From Leptodontidium sp. MPI-SDFR-AT-0119 (Eukaryota; Ascomycota; Leotiomycetes; Helotiales; Leptodontidiaceae): DNA of 64,000 nt. A model generated the notes under the pieces. That model was not told where the DNA came from. It worked only from the letters and a program-made list of their open reading frames with translations, and made no database searches. The DNA lies in contig JAHLEZ010000007.1 in NCBI GenBank assembly GCA_020726505.1, positions 372,001 to 436,000 of the forward strand, in the 5' to 3' direction. The first letter of the stretch is position 1; every line of letters starts with the position of its first letter. Positions 36,161 to 48,995 of the stretch are shown here, piece by piece. The translations under genes and the position numbers were made by a program.

Positions 36161-38749
36161 ATGGCGATGCTGCAGTCTACGGATGGTGTGCGGGATAAGG
36201 CCAGGGCCACAGCCGGAAACGGAGAGGAAGAGGGAGATAGAGACAGGGACAGGCACACTGGGAGGGATAGAACCAGAAGGGTGAGGCGGCGTGCAGAACC
36301 ACGCGGGTCATCAGCATCAGCCTCTTCATTGGACGACGACGATAGCAGCAGCAGCGGAAAGAAACTCTTCCACTCGCGTGGCGAGGAAAAGGTCACAGTC
36401 GCACCAGAAGGCGAACTCGACGCCGCTGCGTTACGCAGGATCAGGATAGATAGACTCGAGGGCCGCCGCCATTTGTCCAGCTCCAGTGCGCCGTTGCAGA
36501 CTGTGGGGAGAGACGTGCTGCTGTCTTCAAGGACGACGACGCTGACGGATACTATGACGACGGAATCGCATGCTACGCTGCGCAGCTCGAGAAAAGACGG
36601 TGGGACTGAGGGGCACAGGAGGAGGGGGCATAGAGACGAGGAGAAGAGGCAGAGGAGGAAGAAGAGGGAGGATGAGGGGGAGGCGCAGTATGTCTATGGT
36701 GCGCCGGTGGAGAAGACCAAAGCGCCAACTGTGAGGGTCTCTGAGACGAGGAGACTGGGGAGGGATGGAGAGGAGAGTGAGGAGGAGGAAATAGTTCAAG
36801 TTACTAGGTCCAGGACGGTCAAGGAGAAGCCAAAGGAGAGGAAGATCAAGGTTGTATACATGACGAGGGACGAGATGAAAGCTTCGAAGCACAAGGAACC
36901 ACGAGTCAAGACTGTGAAAGAGGATCGACCTAGGGAGTCTGGGGCCTCTGTACATCGGAGTAGAGAGCATCGGTCGAGAAGGAAGTCTGTTGCTGAAGCA
37001 CCCTCTCTGCCTCCCTCGCCACCTAGAAGGTATGCGCCTCGAAGGTTGTGTGCTGGATGAAACTAACACTCTACAGACATACGTCGACTCGAGTACTACA
37101 CTCCGAAGCAAGACCTGCGTTGTTGAAGAGAAGCAATACCACGAGTTCGCATGTTCCGTCTACGAGGTCACATATACCATCGACAGCAGGGACAAGTCCA
37201 ACAGCGAAACGATCGAGTTTTATGGGTTCGTTCTTTGGACCGGGAATACAGCAACACCACGAGCCTGAGAAACTGTAAGGATACAATGTGTATTTTATGA
37301 AACTGACATGCTGACTTCACCAGTGTTGAATGTCTGACCTGTCTATCAGACGATATCCCCAGATCCAAATCCGCAAAACTAAAATGTGGACATCGAATGT
37401 GCCATTCCTGCTTGAAACGAATCTTCCGCCTCTCAGTCAACGATCCGCAACACATGCCTCCCAAATGCTGCACCGCCGACCACATCCCACTCAAGCACGT
37501 GGAGAAACTCTTCGACATCAACTTCAAGAAGAACTGGAACAGGAAGTTCCAAGAGTTCTCCACCAAGAACCGCATCTACTGCCCCGCTCGGAGGTGTGGG
37601 GAGTGGATCAAGCCGGGAAATATGCATAAAGAGGACGGCAGGAAATATGGGAAGTGCGGGCGGTGTAAGACGAAGGTGTGTTGTCTGTGTAATGGGAAAT
37701 GGCATGGTGCGAAGGATTGCCCGAAGGATGAGGAGACGAATAAACTCCTGGAGACTGCGAAACAGGCTGGTTGGCAGAGGTGTTATAATTGTAGGACTAT
37801 GGTTGAGTTGAAGGAGGGCTGTAATCACATGACTTGGTATATCCCTCCCTTCTTCATCCCCCAACATGGCAAACGCTAACTGGCGCCATCTAGTCGATGT
37901 ACAGCCGAATTCTGTATGATATGCGGCCTGAAATGGAAATCCTGCAACTGTCCCTGGTTCAATTACGAAGCCGTCGAAGAAGACCGCCTCAACCATATGC
38001 AAGTCCCGCGCGACATTGTCGTAGAAGCAGGCCCAGCTCAGAATCCAGAGGATCGACCCCGACGCGTCCGTCGTCCACGGCCAGCAACCTACCACGAAGA
38101 GATCACAGACCGACAGCGGCAAGAACGCCGCGACGAAGCTCTAGCAAGACGCACGCAACGCGCCGCTCTCAACGAAATCGACGACGACTACCAAGGCGGC
38201 ATAGGTGATATTCACGGCGTCGGGAACGGCGCCGCGCATTTCATGAACCAGGATTACGTCCGCGCCGCGCACAATATCCTGACGGGGAATTTCGATCAGG
38301 CGAACGCGGCGGCGAATTATGTTATGGGCGTTGCGAATGCGAGAGCTCCTCCTGGCATGGGAAGGAGGATGAATGATCGGTATCCGGCTCCACCTCCTCC
38401 TCCTCCTCCTCCTATGTTGAGGAGGCATACGATGCGAGAACAGGAGTATAATGATGCGTTACCGAGACAGAGAGCTGCAGAGCGGATTGTGCCTCGACGA
38501 ACGAGGACGGATTATGAAGCGGAGGCCGCGGTGCATGCGCCCCTGGGGAGGAATCCCCCGAGGCCTGTGCCGCCTCAGCCGCCGAGAGCTCCTAGAGTTG
38601 AGAGGGCGAGAGAGGGGAGAGTGGAGAGGGAACCTCGACCGTCTGTTCTTGCTGGTCTGGGAGGGAGGGGGAATAGAGTTAGTGCGTGGAGGAGTCATGT
38701 GGAACCTGGTGTTGAGCCTGAGGAGGGTGTGTTGAGTATGGTCCCATAG
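36161..38749 (+). CDS. RING-between-RING (RBR) E3 ubiquitin ligase
   Basis: Four exons, 36161-37029, 37077-37274, 37324-37836 and 37894-38749; 811 residues. An in-frame TAG directly precedes the ATG, which fixes the start unless an upstream exon exists. Residues 1-355 are a very charged, disordered region (Arg/Glu/Lys). From residue 359 comes RING1 (ECLTC, then KCGHRMCHSCL), then an IBR (YCPARRCGEW, KCGRCKTKVCCLC). RING2 starts at C509 (CYNCRTMVELKEGCNHMTC), with C522 in the position of the catalytic cysteine that forms the ubiquitin thioester, followed by CTAEFCMICG. The C-terminus is Pro/Arg-rich and contains a run of consecutive prolines (38389-38415). The protein transfers ubiquitin to unknown substrates in the cytosol or nucleus. 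Confidence 0.88.
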
Positions 38750-40763
38750 GGTTTTCTACTCATCGAAAATGAGCCAGAGGGATATGGGAGGCGGGAGATG
38801 GAAGTGAATAGGAGAAGTCTACTTACATATGTGTGGAGTGACGGGAAATCTACGTGATGGGACGACCCTTTTGTGGTTGGATGAGAAATGAGTACGATAT
38901 GCGGTGGGAGGCTATGTGTATTTTGGGTGGCTGTTGTTGATCTATTCTGCCATGTATCTTGATGACTTGTATTTATTTTATACCCCATCTAGCTGCCCAG
39001 CGCCATTTCCAGGTTGGAGCTGGCTGGGTAGCTTTGTAGATAGATACACTTAACGATAATGACAGATTTTACATGCAGCACTGATGTCTCACGAGGAATG
39101 GTGACCCACTGACCTCCTCCAAGGTACACTTGAATCTCAGCCTGTAATTTGAATAGCGGATGTAGCACTAGGGCGTTGCGTCAACGTTGGTCGGGCAGAA
39201 AGTCAAAGATATTCATGTTCCAGATTTCCATCACAGAATCGTAGAATCGAGTTTGGGTGCTTCCTGCCTCATATAAACTGGTTGCAAATGCTTAGTTCTT
39301 TTGATTGTCAGTTATAGCTAAGAGCTGATGAAGTGCGGATTGGAAGATGATTGAAACTTGATTTTACTTGGCAAGATGTATTGCATGTCCAGACTAGACA
39401 AACTTCCAGAGGATTCCTTCAGGAGTTTCAAGAAGCGTGTACTGTACAGTAGACGATTTAGTAATGAATTGGCCATTAAAAGAACTCTTGTTATTCACAT
39501 TGGTCGGCTTCAGGCGGATTTCTTGAGATATGTCGAAAATATCATCCAGCTGACTTGGCCTAATGTCAAGGAAAGATGACCGCCAGAGTGCCTATGGCAT
39601 GATGTGCGAAAATAGGTTGATAAACGTAATAGTCAAGAAATTAATCCTTTGGACCGAGAACAGACCATGTATGAGCTCGTTCCTCCTCGGACAGCAAGAG
39701 CACATCATGTGCAAGCAGGCTTTTCTTTCGAGGTAAAGTCAATTAAATGGATGCAAAAAGGCCTGAACCTCAAATAGAAAAGTAAGTGTAGTACAGCTTG
39801 GAACCGAGCCCTGGAAGCTCTAACATCGTGATGCCTTCATAGGTGGTGTGATTGCTGGTCAAAGAAGCTGACTCGATTACCCTATGTCCTAACCCACACT
39901 TGGCTATCAAACGAACCACGAGACCAAGACGAGTACGGATTGTTACAGTATGAGTAAGTTTATACTTTACCTGTGACAAGCACAAGCTTCATGTCAAGCC
40001 CAGAACAGCTTCGCGAGCACCTTTTGGGATGTTTCAACTTTGGTAATCGCTATTTCTGTTCACGATGTCATCATATGTTTCTACCTGACATCTTGGCATG
40101 CCGCAAAGGTCGTATTTGGTCTTCCTATGACAGTGTCAATGCATACTTCTAATATGGGCTTCGGTAAGAGAGTTTGATATTGAAACGGATGGGCTTATTG
40201 GCTGATCCTCGGGTGATCGACAGATCCCCTGAATGCATACACTCGGCCTTCAGCCTTATCCCAAAGGAGCACGCCTTTTCATGCTTAATTGTTCCTTATG
40301 TGGGGTAGCTAAGTTTCCGAAATGGAAGCCCGACCGAAAATCTTCAGACGAGTCGGCATCGCGATAATACCGCGCCTACTATAGACACAGTACTGTTCAT
40401 CTTCACGTACGACTTGCCAACATCCGCCGGGTTTGCCAAGGCCAGTTATACGGTACCGTACTAGTGTGATGAATAGACTTCGGAATTTGAGGGGAATGTC
40501 ATGACTTCCAGACAACAGTCTTAGTCCTTTCGATCTTGGCGACCAAATTGGTCGAAAGCATCATGCTGAAAAGTCATGAGGGATTAGTAGTCGTCCTGGA
40601 TTTGAGTATAAGTAGATGACCATCCAGCACAAAGAGAAAACTTCCTTCCTCACCAGCACAGTTCTCTACTTGCATTCCAGTCATTAAACTTTCTTCACTT
40701 CTTTCTTTCACGAAACCCTCCTTTCAATCTCAACGCTTTCTCTAAGAAACCACCAGCCTCAAG
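38750..40763. other. Intergenic, about 2 kb
   Basis: No supported gene. A 73-codon plus frame at 39358-39579 has no leader, partner exon or motif. The last 100 bases are a CT-rich leader of the secreted-protein gene. Confidence 0.35.
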
Positions 40764-41555
40764 ATGTTCTCCAAGACTCTCCTCACTGCTCTCACAGTTG
40801 GCCTTGCTGCCTTCAGTACCGCTTCCCCAATCGCCAAGGTAAACACCGTACCAGTCCGAGAACTGAATATCTCTCTGACATTGAGCAGCGAGCTGTCACT
40901 GTCTCAACTGATACCGGAACCGCCGAAATCACCCCAGCAATTGTGACTGAGCCAGTCTCGTGAGTGCATCCTGCCATATCAATAGATGCATGACTAACAC
41001 CTTCTCAGCTTCCCTGATGATGTGGGAGGCAAAGCCGATGCTGCAGGTGCCGTTGCAGATGTGATCAGCAAAGTTGTTACCTTGATCCAAGGACTTGTAG
41101 ATGGTGATATCAAGGTGAGAGGAACTCTGCCAAGAGCAAGACATTCGCTGACCACACAAAACAGCGCCGTCAACGTTTCACCCAAGAGACCGTATCCTCA
41201 GTCTCCGCACAATTCCCAGGAAAGACAGTTGTCATGAGCAATGTCGGCTACAGCCTGTCCTGTACCCCGGATGTTAAGTCTTCCACCAGCTATAACGCTA
41301 AGGTTGGCTCCAATGTCAGGTATGAACCACAGAAACATATCATCTCTTTTATGTTTATCCTTCCATCTAACGATATTCAGCTTCGATGTTCTGGTCTTCG
41401 GTTCAGGTTGCACTTTCACCCTCAATGGCGACGGTGGATTCGAGAACGTAAGTCGTGAAGCCCTGAATGTTCCAATACATCGACTGACATTTCAATAGTG
41501 GGCATACATCCCACAGTCCAGTTGCAGCGCCAACGGTAAAACTATCACCTGCTAA
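40764..41555 (+). CDS. Small secreted cysteine-containing protein, six exons
   Basis: Exons 40764-40838, 40886-40959, 41009-41114, 41165-41319, 41381-41447, 41499-41555; five introns of 47, 49, 50, 61 and 51 nt; 177 residues. The start gives a clear signal peptide (MFSKTLLTALTVGLAAFSTA). The mature part begins with a Thr/Val-rich stretch and a Gly/Ala segment (GGKADAAGAVADVISKVV), then SNVGYSLSCTPDVKSSTSYN, GSGCTFTLNGDGGFENWAY and a final SSCSANGKTITC. Four cysteines could make two disulfides. There is no transmembrane span or GPI signal, so it should be released. I do not recognise the family. The regular exon pattern and Cys spacing suggest a beta-rich extracellular fold. Its role, including any host interaction, is unknown. 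Confidence 0.8.
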
Positions 41556-41860
41556 ATATGCTCAAATTCTCCAGCGGGGCTCGGGATGCTTGACCTACAT
41601 CACGCTGGAAGTGCAGGATGATGGATTTCACAGGAGTTTTGGGATGAGGCTGGGATGGACTGGGAAAGGGTTGGGATTTCTTTGTTTGCTCAACACAACT
41701 GTCGTTACATAAGAAGAAGAAAAAAACATCTTGAAATGCGCTTGATAGTCCTCTGAAATATCCGAGTGCCAGCGAATCAACCCACTGTTTCCTCCTCCCT
41801 CTAAACTCTTCGCCTACTACTTTAACCACCAAGAATGTTTCAAATCAGATTTGGAAGTTA

Positions 41861-43307
41861 CTATGGAGAAATATCTTCCTCTTCCCCGTCCATACCAGTC
41901 ATTTCAAGAGCTTGTCGAGCTCGCTCAGCTAACCAATCATCTAGATTGTCATCCGAGACCCAAGTTCCATCATCTTTCAGCCGTCTCTGAGTGAACTTCC
42001 CGGTGAAAGATACTATAGGGAGGTGCTGGAGCAGTCCTATTTTACAACAGGTTTTGAAGTACTTGAGTAGGCATTTGGCTACCTTGCTCGTGGGTACATA
42101 ATTCCCCGATACGTGGATCCCATTGATCTTTCTCGATCGGCCTTCAAAGTATCGGAACTTGAGATCTCCACCACTAGTCGCGTCTGTTCCTCGGACATTC
42201 ACGTAATCTACAGCCACTGTGTTGGGCTGGACTTTCTGCTCCACGAAACTCCAGTTCTCTGACCACACTTTATGCCTTGACTTTTCTACAAAGTTCTGCC
42301 ATCGCTCTTCTGATTGTTCAGAATGATACATGACTGCCTCCTCAAAGATTAACTGATCAACAAGTCCTGGCTCTTCATCATCCATGGTAATGGTGAGATC
42401 TCGAAGCTTCCCACCGAGTTTGATGAACTTGTTGACAATGTAAAAAACATATCTTTGCTTGTCCGTTGGGCACACCCGAGGCGGTAATTTGCTGATCCCT
42501 CTTTTCGCGTAATGATCACTATCGAGATCTGAGTCCTCAACCAAGAGTTTCTTTATCAAAAGGGAGCGGCGGACTCGAGTCGGTCGTGAAGCTCCAGGTG
42601 TGTCAAAAAGCCGAACTTTGGTTTTCAAGAAGTCCTCAAGCAGGTAGCTATCGAGCTTTGGATTTTTCTTTGATCGTATGCAGAATTCAGCCCAGTCGTT
42701 GTTGGCTTGCGCGACCAGGCGTGTGAATCTGAATGTGTTGTATTGGTACAGCATTTTAATTCCCAGCGAGTGGTAAGTTTTGTTGGTTGCTAAGATCGCT
42801 GGCCTCAAATATCTCGACCACTTGTACTTGATGACCCCTCGTTCTGTATATTCGTGTGTGTTAGGGTCCTTCTGGCTCCATTTTTGATTCTGTACGTGCG
42901 GATTGGTAATCGGCTCGTCTGCCACTAACATGAATCGTATAAGATACTGAATGAGATCCGTTGGTAATGCTTCTATCGGGACTTGAGGTGGTGAATCGCT
43001 ATGCTTCATTGATTTGACGTCAGATATCGAGCCCTGATGGGTCCTGGTCCAAATCAAGAATCCAACTAGAAGTTGATCAGCAAATATTCTAAAAGAATAC
43101 CAAATGGCATTGTGTCGATAGTAGATGCTGACCTTCATGTCCTTCCTGCTCGCCGTCATCGTTCCAGTAGTAAAGTTGGTCACAAATTTGGCACTCGTTC
43201 TTGGCACACAGGTTTTTGATTTGACACCACCCAGTTTCTTTAATCTCCCGACCTAAGGGGCACAGGATATCCTCCAGATCATCAAATATATCGTATTGGC
43301 AGAACAT
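41861..43307 (-). CDS. Hypothetical F-box-like protein
   Basis: The long exon ends at 41861 and is open to 43207 with no certain start. A better N-terminus is an upstream exon from ATG 43307 to 43133, joined across a 67-nt intron (GTCAGC..CTAG, GCTGAT branch) to 43065. The joined model is 459 residues and in frame. The first exon has clustered cysteines (CPLGREIKETGWCQIKNLC, then NECQIC). The second begins near the F-box-like segment VPIEALPTDLIQYLIRFMLV, followed by a region of the kind seen in fungal F-box-type proteins (KMLYQYNTFRFT). A minimal alternative starts at ATG 43009 (382 residues). If it is an F-box protein it would recruit a target to an SCF ligase; this is a weak inference. Confidence 0.6.
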
Positions 43308-44370
43308 ATTGAAGTTGCGTTCCAAGACGATGAGGATTGAAGGCCTGCTCGAGGCAGGAAGCTACAGAGATGGTATTTGAAGGCAGAATACATTTGTGTG
43401 CAACTAATGCGGAATCTAGTGAGTTCGATTGATTCGTCATAATTTGATCCAGAAATAGGAAAGGTTGGTCTAGAGTACCTTCCATCTAGCTCCCGTGGTT
43501 TCTCTCACGGCGGACTTGACATCACAACCTCGCTTAATTTCTCCACTCACTCCACCACAAGCTGCCCGAATTCGCATCCAGTGAAGCGAATTGCTGTATG
43601 ATACAATTTACTTTAAAAATTAAATGGAGGCTTACTTACACGTTTGTTCCTTTTTCTTGAAGCAGAAGTTTTTAAATGATTTCAAGACTCCGAACAGACT
43701 CCGATCTATCGATGTGTAAAGCGAGGGAGGCTAGGTCTCACTTGGCCGGAGACGAATTTAGCCCGCCTCGCATCACACACGTCACTTCCTCATTACTTGA
43801 TTACTTTCTAACGGAATGGTCTCAAAGTCAGAAAGATTAAGCCGAAGTAGCAAAATAAGACTTTGAGGGCATATCCATCAATTCAAAATCTGAAGCGACC
43901 CGAAATCATAAAAGTGATTGTACATGAAGATTATAGGCACAACATTTCAACCGTTTAGCTTTTAAGCACGCGGAATTGAGGAAACCCGCCCCTGGTCTGC
44001 TGTCATATAGTACGGTGGTTGCGGGTACTCGTAGATTGGTAGATTCATTTTGCTTGTAAAGTGGATGAAGATGGATGGTGGTGAATTGGGAGTTGCGCGG
44101 AAGAGAGGGGATCTAGTGATAGTGCATCTCTTTGAGAACCGTCATGATAAGTTAATCAGGAACAAGACAAAATGGACCGCTAGAACTCGACAAGTATTAT
44201 TGAAAATTGTCTGAAAGGCTTGCTTGCCAGGTTACAGCCGAAAACTATCTTACGCGAAGTGTACGCTGCATTCCAGTGCAGATTTGCCGATTCTTTCCTC
44301 TTTCCCCTCGATGCGCAGGTCTCAATCTATTTGACGCAAAACTGTCCACTCTTCCCTCCCTTCACTTCAT
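43308..44370. other. Intergenic
   Basis: Upstream of the F-box-like gene and downstream of the TRI12-like pump. No supported gene; 43282-43485 (minus) is a 67-codon frame without motif. Confidence 0.35.
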
Positions 44371-46460
44371 CTAAGCTTTAGACTCTTCAGGATGAACGTG
44401 CTCTACGGTAGCCTCTACCCTCTCGGTCATAAGATCCTTGACACCCTTCAGACAGGCAACGGCGACGATAGCAAGAACGGTAAACGGAATGATAGAAGCC
44501 CAAGCCAGACGATACGCAGCAGCGTATGCCTTCTGACTTGCATGCATAGCGGATCCGAGGATCTCAGGAGTCAGGCCAACGACAGCAGCGAAAGCTGTGG
44601 GGTCTCCGGTAGCCATGGCAGTGAAGAGGTCGCCGAGCGATGATGCTGGGAGACCAGCACCAAGTGCTGCCTTGGTGACCTTGGATGACAATGTCGAGTT
44701 CAGCTTGTTGTTGACGATGACATTAACGACAGCTGAGCCAAAGGCACCTCCGATTGCTCTGGCTGAGAATGCCAGTCCGGTTGCGTTGGCGAGGTATTGA
44801 TGAGGTGCGGTGAACTGGACCAGAGCGACGAGTAAAGTCAATGGTCCGGCTTGACCAATACCGGCTAAAGTAATGTTAGTTGAGAATCTAGAATGCGTAG
44901 AGAATACATACAGATGACATTGTAGCCAATTTGGGCATGGTTCATGGATGGGGTGATGGTTGCGTAACAGATGCAGCTTTATTCGTTAGCGGGGGACAAT
45001 TCAGAACAGGGAAGGGGGAACTTACACCACAAGGAAGAGGGTGAAAGTGACGAGAAGAGGTGATTTCATATCCTTATACCTCGTAGCATACCATCTATTT
45101 CAGTCAGCAGTGATCTATAGTTTCCAAGGGTTTGAGCCTTACGTGATTGGGATGCTTGCGAATATGTTGACCAAATTGAAACTGAGTTGGCGAATGGAGA
45201 TCTTCCAAGCCGAAGTCTCGAAACCCAAGTTAAGAACGATTTGAGTCGTGATGCTGTTGACAGCACTGAAGAAGATCCAGCTAGGAGAATTGGTAAGTAA
45301 TGTGGCACCAAACAATTGATCGTTTACTTACCCTTCGACAGCGAATGCGAAAACAGAGAGAGCGAAGTTGGGACTGCCTTTGAAAAAGACGTGTGCAACC
45401 AGGCCATCAGATCTCCCTTTCCACTCGTAGAGACAGAACATCACTGTCAATCCAGCGCCAAGACCCAAGGGAACTGCGACGTGCAAGTTGCTCCACTTGT
45501 AAGTTCCACCAGCCCAGTCCAGCGCTAACAGCATCAATGTGCAACCAGACATGAAAAGCCCCGAGCCAATTGGATCCATGGCCCAGAAAACCTCTCGGAA
45601 AGACTTCTTTGGTCGATCGGCTGGTCGTACTGGATGATAGAAGGCGAGCAAACCAAGGGCAGTCGCTCCGTGGAAGGCCGCCTGCAACCAATAAATGTTT
45701 CTCCAGCCCTTGATGTTTTCATTTGTAAAACCGCCTCCACCAAGAACACCAATTCTTTCAATTGTCAGCATGATGGCCAATATGAAAGTGGGGAAAAACT
45801 TACAGTCCACCGAGCGAGCCGGCAACGAAAGCAAATCCATTTGCCAGTGGTCGAAACTTCATGGGAAGAACTTCTGCTGGAATGGCTTGTACAATTGAGA
45901 TCGTGCTCAGTGTGACACCGATCAGTATACCACCTCCGATCAAGGTTGCCATTGACTGCGCCTTTGCGGACATCACGGCGCCAGCGAATGCAATCAGTGG
46001 CGGAACGGAAGCGAGGTATCTTCGGTCGACGACATCTGAGAGGCGACCGACAATTGGAGACAAGACGGCTTGCATGAGAAGAGGGCCCTAGTAATGTCAG
46101 CTCTGGTAGATTGGAATGCATTCTCGGGTACTCACTTGAATAATCCATCCTACAAGCGCAGGATCACCGAGTTCTCGGATGATGAAGGATATGACATTTC
46201 CAGGACCGACGACCACAAAAACTTGCCCCATGATACTGAAGACGTCTAATTAGCGGCATCCCAGACACGGAATCGAAGACTTACGCAAAGCAGGTCATGA
46301 AAACAACAAGCCAACTTCTCCAGCTCAAATTGATGTGCTCGTCTTCTGCATCATTGTCTTGTCTGCTTGAGACATGTTTCTCGGATTCGGTTGGCGATGA
46401 GGGAACAGACTCCTCTCCCATGGTCTTCTCCGAAGGCCGAATGTCCTCAGTTTTCTCCAT
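44371..46460 (-). CDS. MFS efflux pump, TRI12-like (fungal trichothecene-efflux-pump family)
   Basis: Eight exons on the minus strand: 46460-46285, 46235-46136, 46087-45804, 45754-45332, 45280-45143, 45094-45026, 44976-44912, 44864-44371; 582 residues and 14 predicted spans. Family marks: VFVVVGPGNVISFIIRELGD in the first span, SPIVGRLSDVVDRRYLA, GVLGGGGFTNENIKGWRNIY, IYWLQAAFHGATALGLLAFY, and ATGLAFSARAIGGAFGSAVV late in the protein. The N-terminus is acidic and hydrophilic. Members of this family export toxic metabolites or siderophore-type compounds, and the family name does not mean that this fungus makes trichothecenes: no biosynthetic core lies nearby. The plasma membrane is the likely location. 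Confidence 0.88.
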
Positions 46461-47545
46461 GATGATTTCAGAAGGGCAAAGCAATTAGTGTAAGTAAGAT
46501 AGAAAGCTCTTTGCGAGCTGAAGAAGGAGGGGGATGGAAGAGATGCAGTCGAATTGAACAAAGTACCACCGCGTCAACGGAAAGATATATACTGGAGGGG
46601 GATTTCCGCTTACCAAACCCTGACAGCACGCTAATTGCCTCGTGTCTCTAGAGCCATGCTGAAGCCATGCGATGGTTGCAGGGTTTACGGTCCCATATGC
46701 AATGCATGTTTCGCTCGCCTCGACTCGTTCGGTGAGAAAACTCTCATTTCAATAAAGTACAGGGTCAACCTTGGGTTCGGCAGTTTACGTTTGGTTGGTG
46801 GAAACCGGGGGGGAGATTAGGGGGGGGGAGGGGGGTGCCGTCCCGGATGCAACGCTACTGTCGGGCCTTGCCAAAGAAGGAGGGTCTTATCTTTCGGAAA
46901 GAGAACTCTTCCACGAGGTTAGCTGGCATTAAATCACGCCACATAGGAATAGTTGACTTTGTTACTGGATGGCATGCTGGAAGCCAGCTTGGCGTTTCCC
47001 AGCTGGAAATATTTTCCTTCGAGAAGAGTTTCTATTGCCTTCTTTGATTTAACCGAGAACAACCAGTACCGTGGTGAGGGGAGCACAACATGTCTGCAGT
47101 AGCCCATTCCAAGACTCTCAGGCAGAAGGCGTATTAGGCGAAACGGGAGGAGGGATTCATTCTCCAACAAGACGTTGGCTTGAAATGAAGTGCCGAGATA
47201 ATGAGTTTTTGGTTGGCATGATCCTTCCCTGGCTCAATTGTCTAGCGCTGTCTAAGTGTTTCAATAACCATTGAGCCAATTGAAAAACCTCGATTCTAAC
47301 TTCCAGGCTTTCAATTGGAAGTATAAATCTGCAGGGCAGGCTTTACAATACAAAAGCAGCATTGTCGCGCTCAGATGCTGGACAATTGAACCAGAGGTGG
47401 CCCCATTCTTCCCGAGTTATCTACTCTAACCTCCCCTTTTCATGTACAGAATTGTCGTTGAAATAGATTTACACAATAATACATACAGCATATCGACGTT
47501 GGCGTGGAAATAGCCTTGCAGCTTGTTGAACATGTGCCTTTCCCA
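46461..47545. other. Intergenic with a poly-G block
   Basis: Contains G-runs of 7, 9 and 6 at 46807-46835 (plus strand), able in principle to form a G-quadruplex, about 350 bp upstream of the pump gene. No gene supported. A short inverted pair (GGCTCAATTG near 47231 and CATTGAGCCA near 47269) is also present. Confidence 0.4.
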
Positions 47546-48995
47546 TTATACCCCAGATCCTGATCCGTTCCCGTGCGCCGACCCAACATATGATTCCTCG
47601 ACCGTGAATTCTCGTTCGTACTCAATCCCTTGAATTTTCGCGTTGATGTGCTCCTCACTGTCTCCCATTCCCTTCGATGTAGCTTTCGCGGTATACCCAG
47701 TCTTGTTTTCTCTGTAACCTCCCGAGCGATTTTTGTTGTCCTCTCCACTCAATGGCAACATTTGGTGCCCGTATGAGTTGAAGGCAGTTCGGGTACTCCG
47801 GCTGGAAGTCATTCGTTCGCGTACGGCTTTGGTGAAGAGTGGTTTCATGGCTACGGTAGAAGTTAGTTGAAGTGCTAGGAAGCTCTGCCTGCGCTGCGGC
47901 CTACCTGGTACGGAAGCACAAACGACTGCGACATTGATTTCAATCATGGACCAGATGTTGATTGGCACGCCATCGAAGAATGGATCATCAGACGTCGCAA
48001 AGACTTTGATGGTGTAAAGTCGGATGATGCTAGACTGGTCAGAAAGACTTCCTTGAATTCCTTTGGAACTTACCTGGAGATGCAAGAAAATCCACCAACG
48101 CCAAAAATGATGAAGAGTACGATCTTGTCTCTCCTCGAACGTTTTATGTCTTTCAGTGTCTTGATCGGAAGTAGCAGTATCCAAATATCAACCAGGATGT
48201 TTACGGCAGCCAGAACTACAATCACATCGTTAGACGGCCGGAGAGAACGGGGAAACTGTAGACCGTACTGTAGAAGTAAACAACTGTGTCAATGCACGTT
48301 TTCTTCACTGTTCCCGTGATATCCCAGTTTGATCTGATGGGCGTACATTGGAGAGTCGTTGTAATCTGCGTGGCGGTGTAGAATACAACCAGGAACGCGA
48401 TGGTGCCCAGTGAACCTTTTCGAAGGAAACTATCTACTGTTGCTACGAAGTGTCAGTAGTTGTCAGACTCTAGTATTTTTGAGCGCTGAAATACGTACCC
48501 AGTCTCAGGTAGAAGGAGACAATTGATATCTTGACCAATGTGATGATTGTGTTGTAGGTTAATTGTATGGTATAGATTATCTCAAAAAGGTCAACCAGGA
48601 ACAGAGCAGGAATGGGGAATATATACCTTGAGAACATTTGGCATCTGATCCAAAGCGATGTCTTTGCCATGAAGCCCCAATCCAAACCGCCTTCCATACA
48701 AGATCTCAAACAAATAGCCCCCCGTCAATACCTAAGAATATAAGCAAGTCACCTACTGAACAGTCCTATCTAAACATACCATTCCAGCAACCATCGTTAT
48801 GTCATCGACGCCGAACTTCCTGAGGACGACCCACCTCCCTACTAGTCGAAGTACAATTGCGATACCTGTTGTGATAGTTAGCATCGGCAGTTGAGGGAGT
48901 ACAAGTAACATACTTCCAAACACCGTGAAAATGATGGAGATGACCATCATCGTGGTCTGCGCCCCCCGATATGGCGGAGACGTGGGAGCGTCCAT
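47546..48995 (-). CDS. Rhodopsin-domain integral membrane protein (SAT4 family)
   Basis: Eight exons on the minus strand: 48995-48914, 48865-48780, 48731-48627, 48580-48499, 48436-48269, 48215-48074, 48029-47905, 47850-47546; 364 residues, seven hydrophobic spans. Family blocks: RLVGRWVVLRKFGVDDITMV, YNTIITLVKISIVSFYLRL, a Cys-bearing loop with CTPIRSNWDITG, then LAAVNILVDIWILLLPI, RRDKIVLFIIFGVGGFSCIS and the late NIWSMIEINVAVVCASVP. These are the conserved points of the fungal SAT4/Pth11-neighbour group. The C-tail (about 95 residues) is polar. Proteins of this family are often called receptors, but the ligand and signalling role are unproven. No CFEM domain precedes the membrane part, unlike Pth11. 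Confidence 0.85.
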
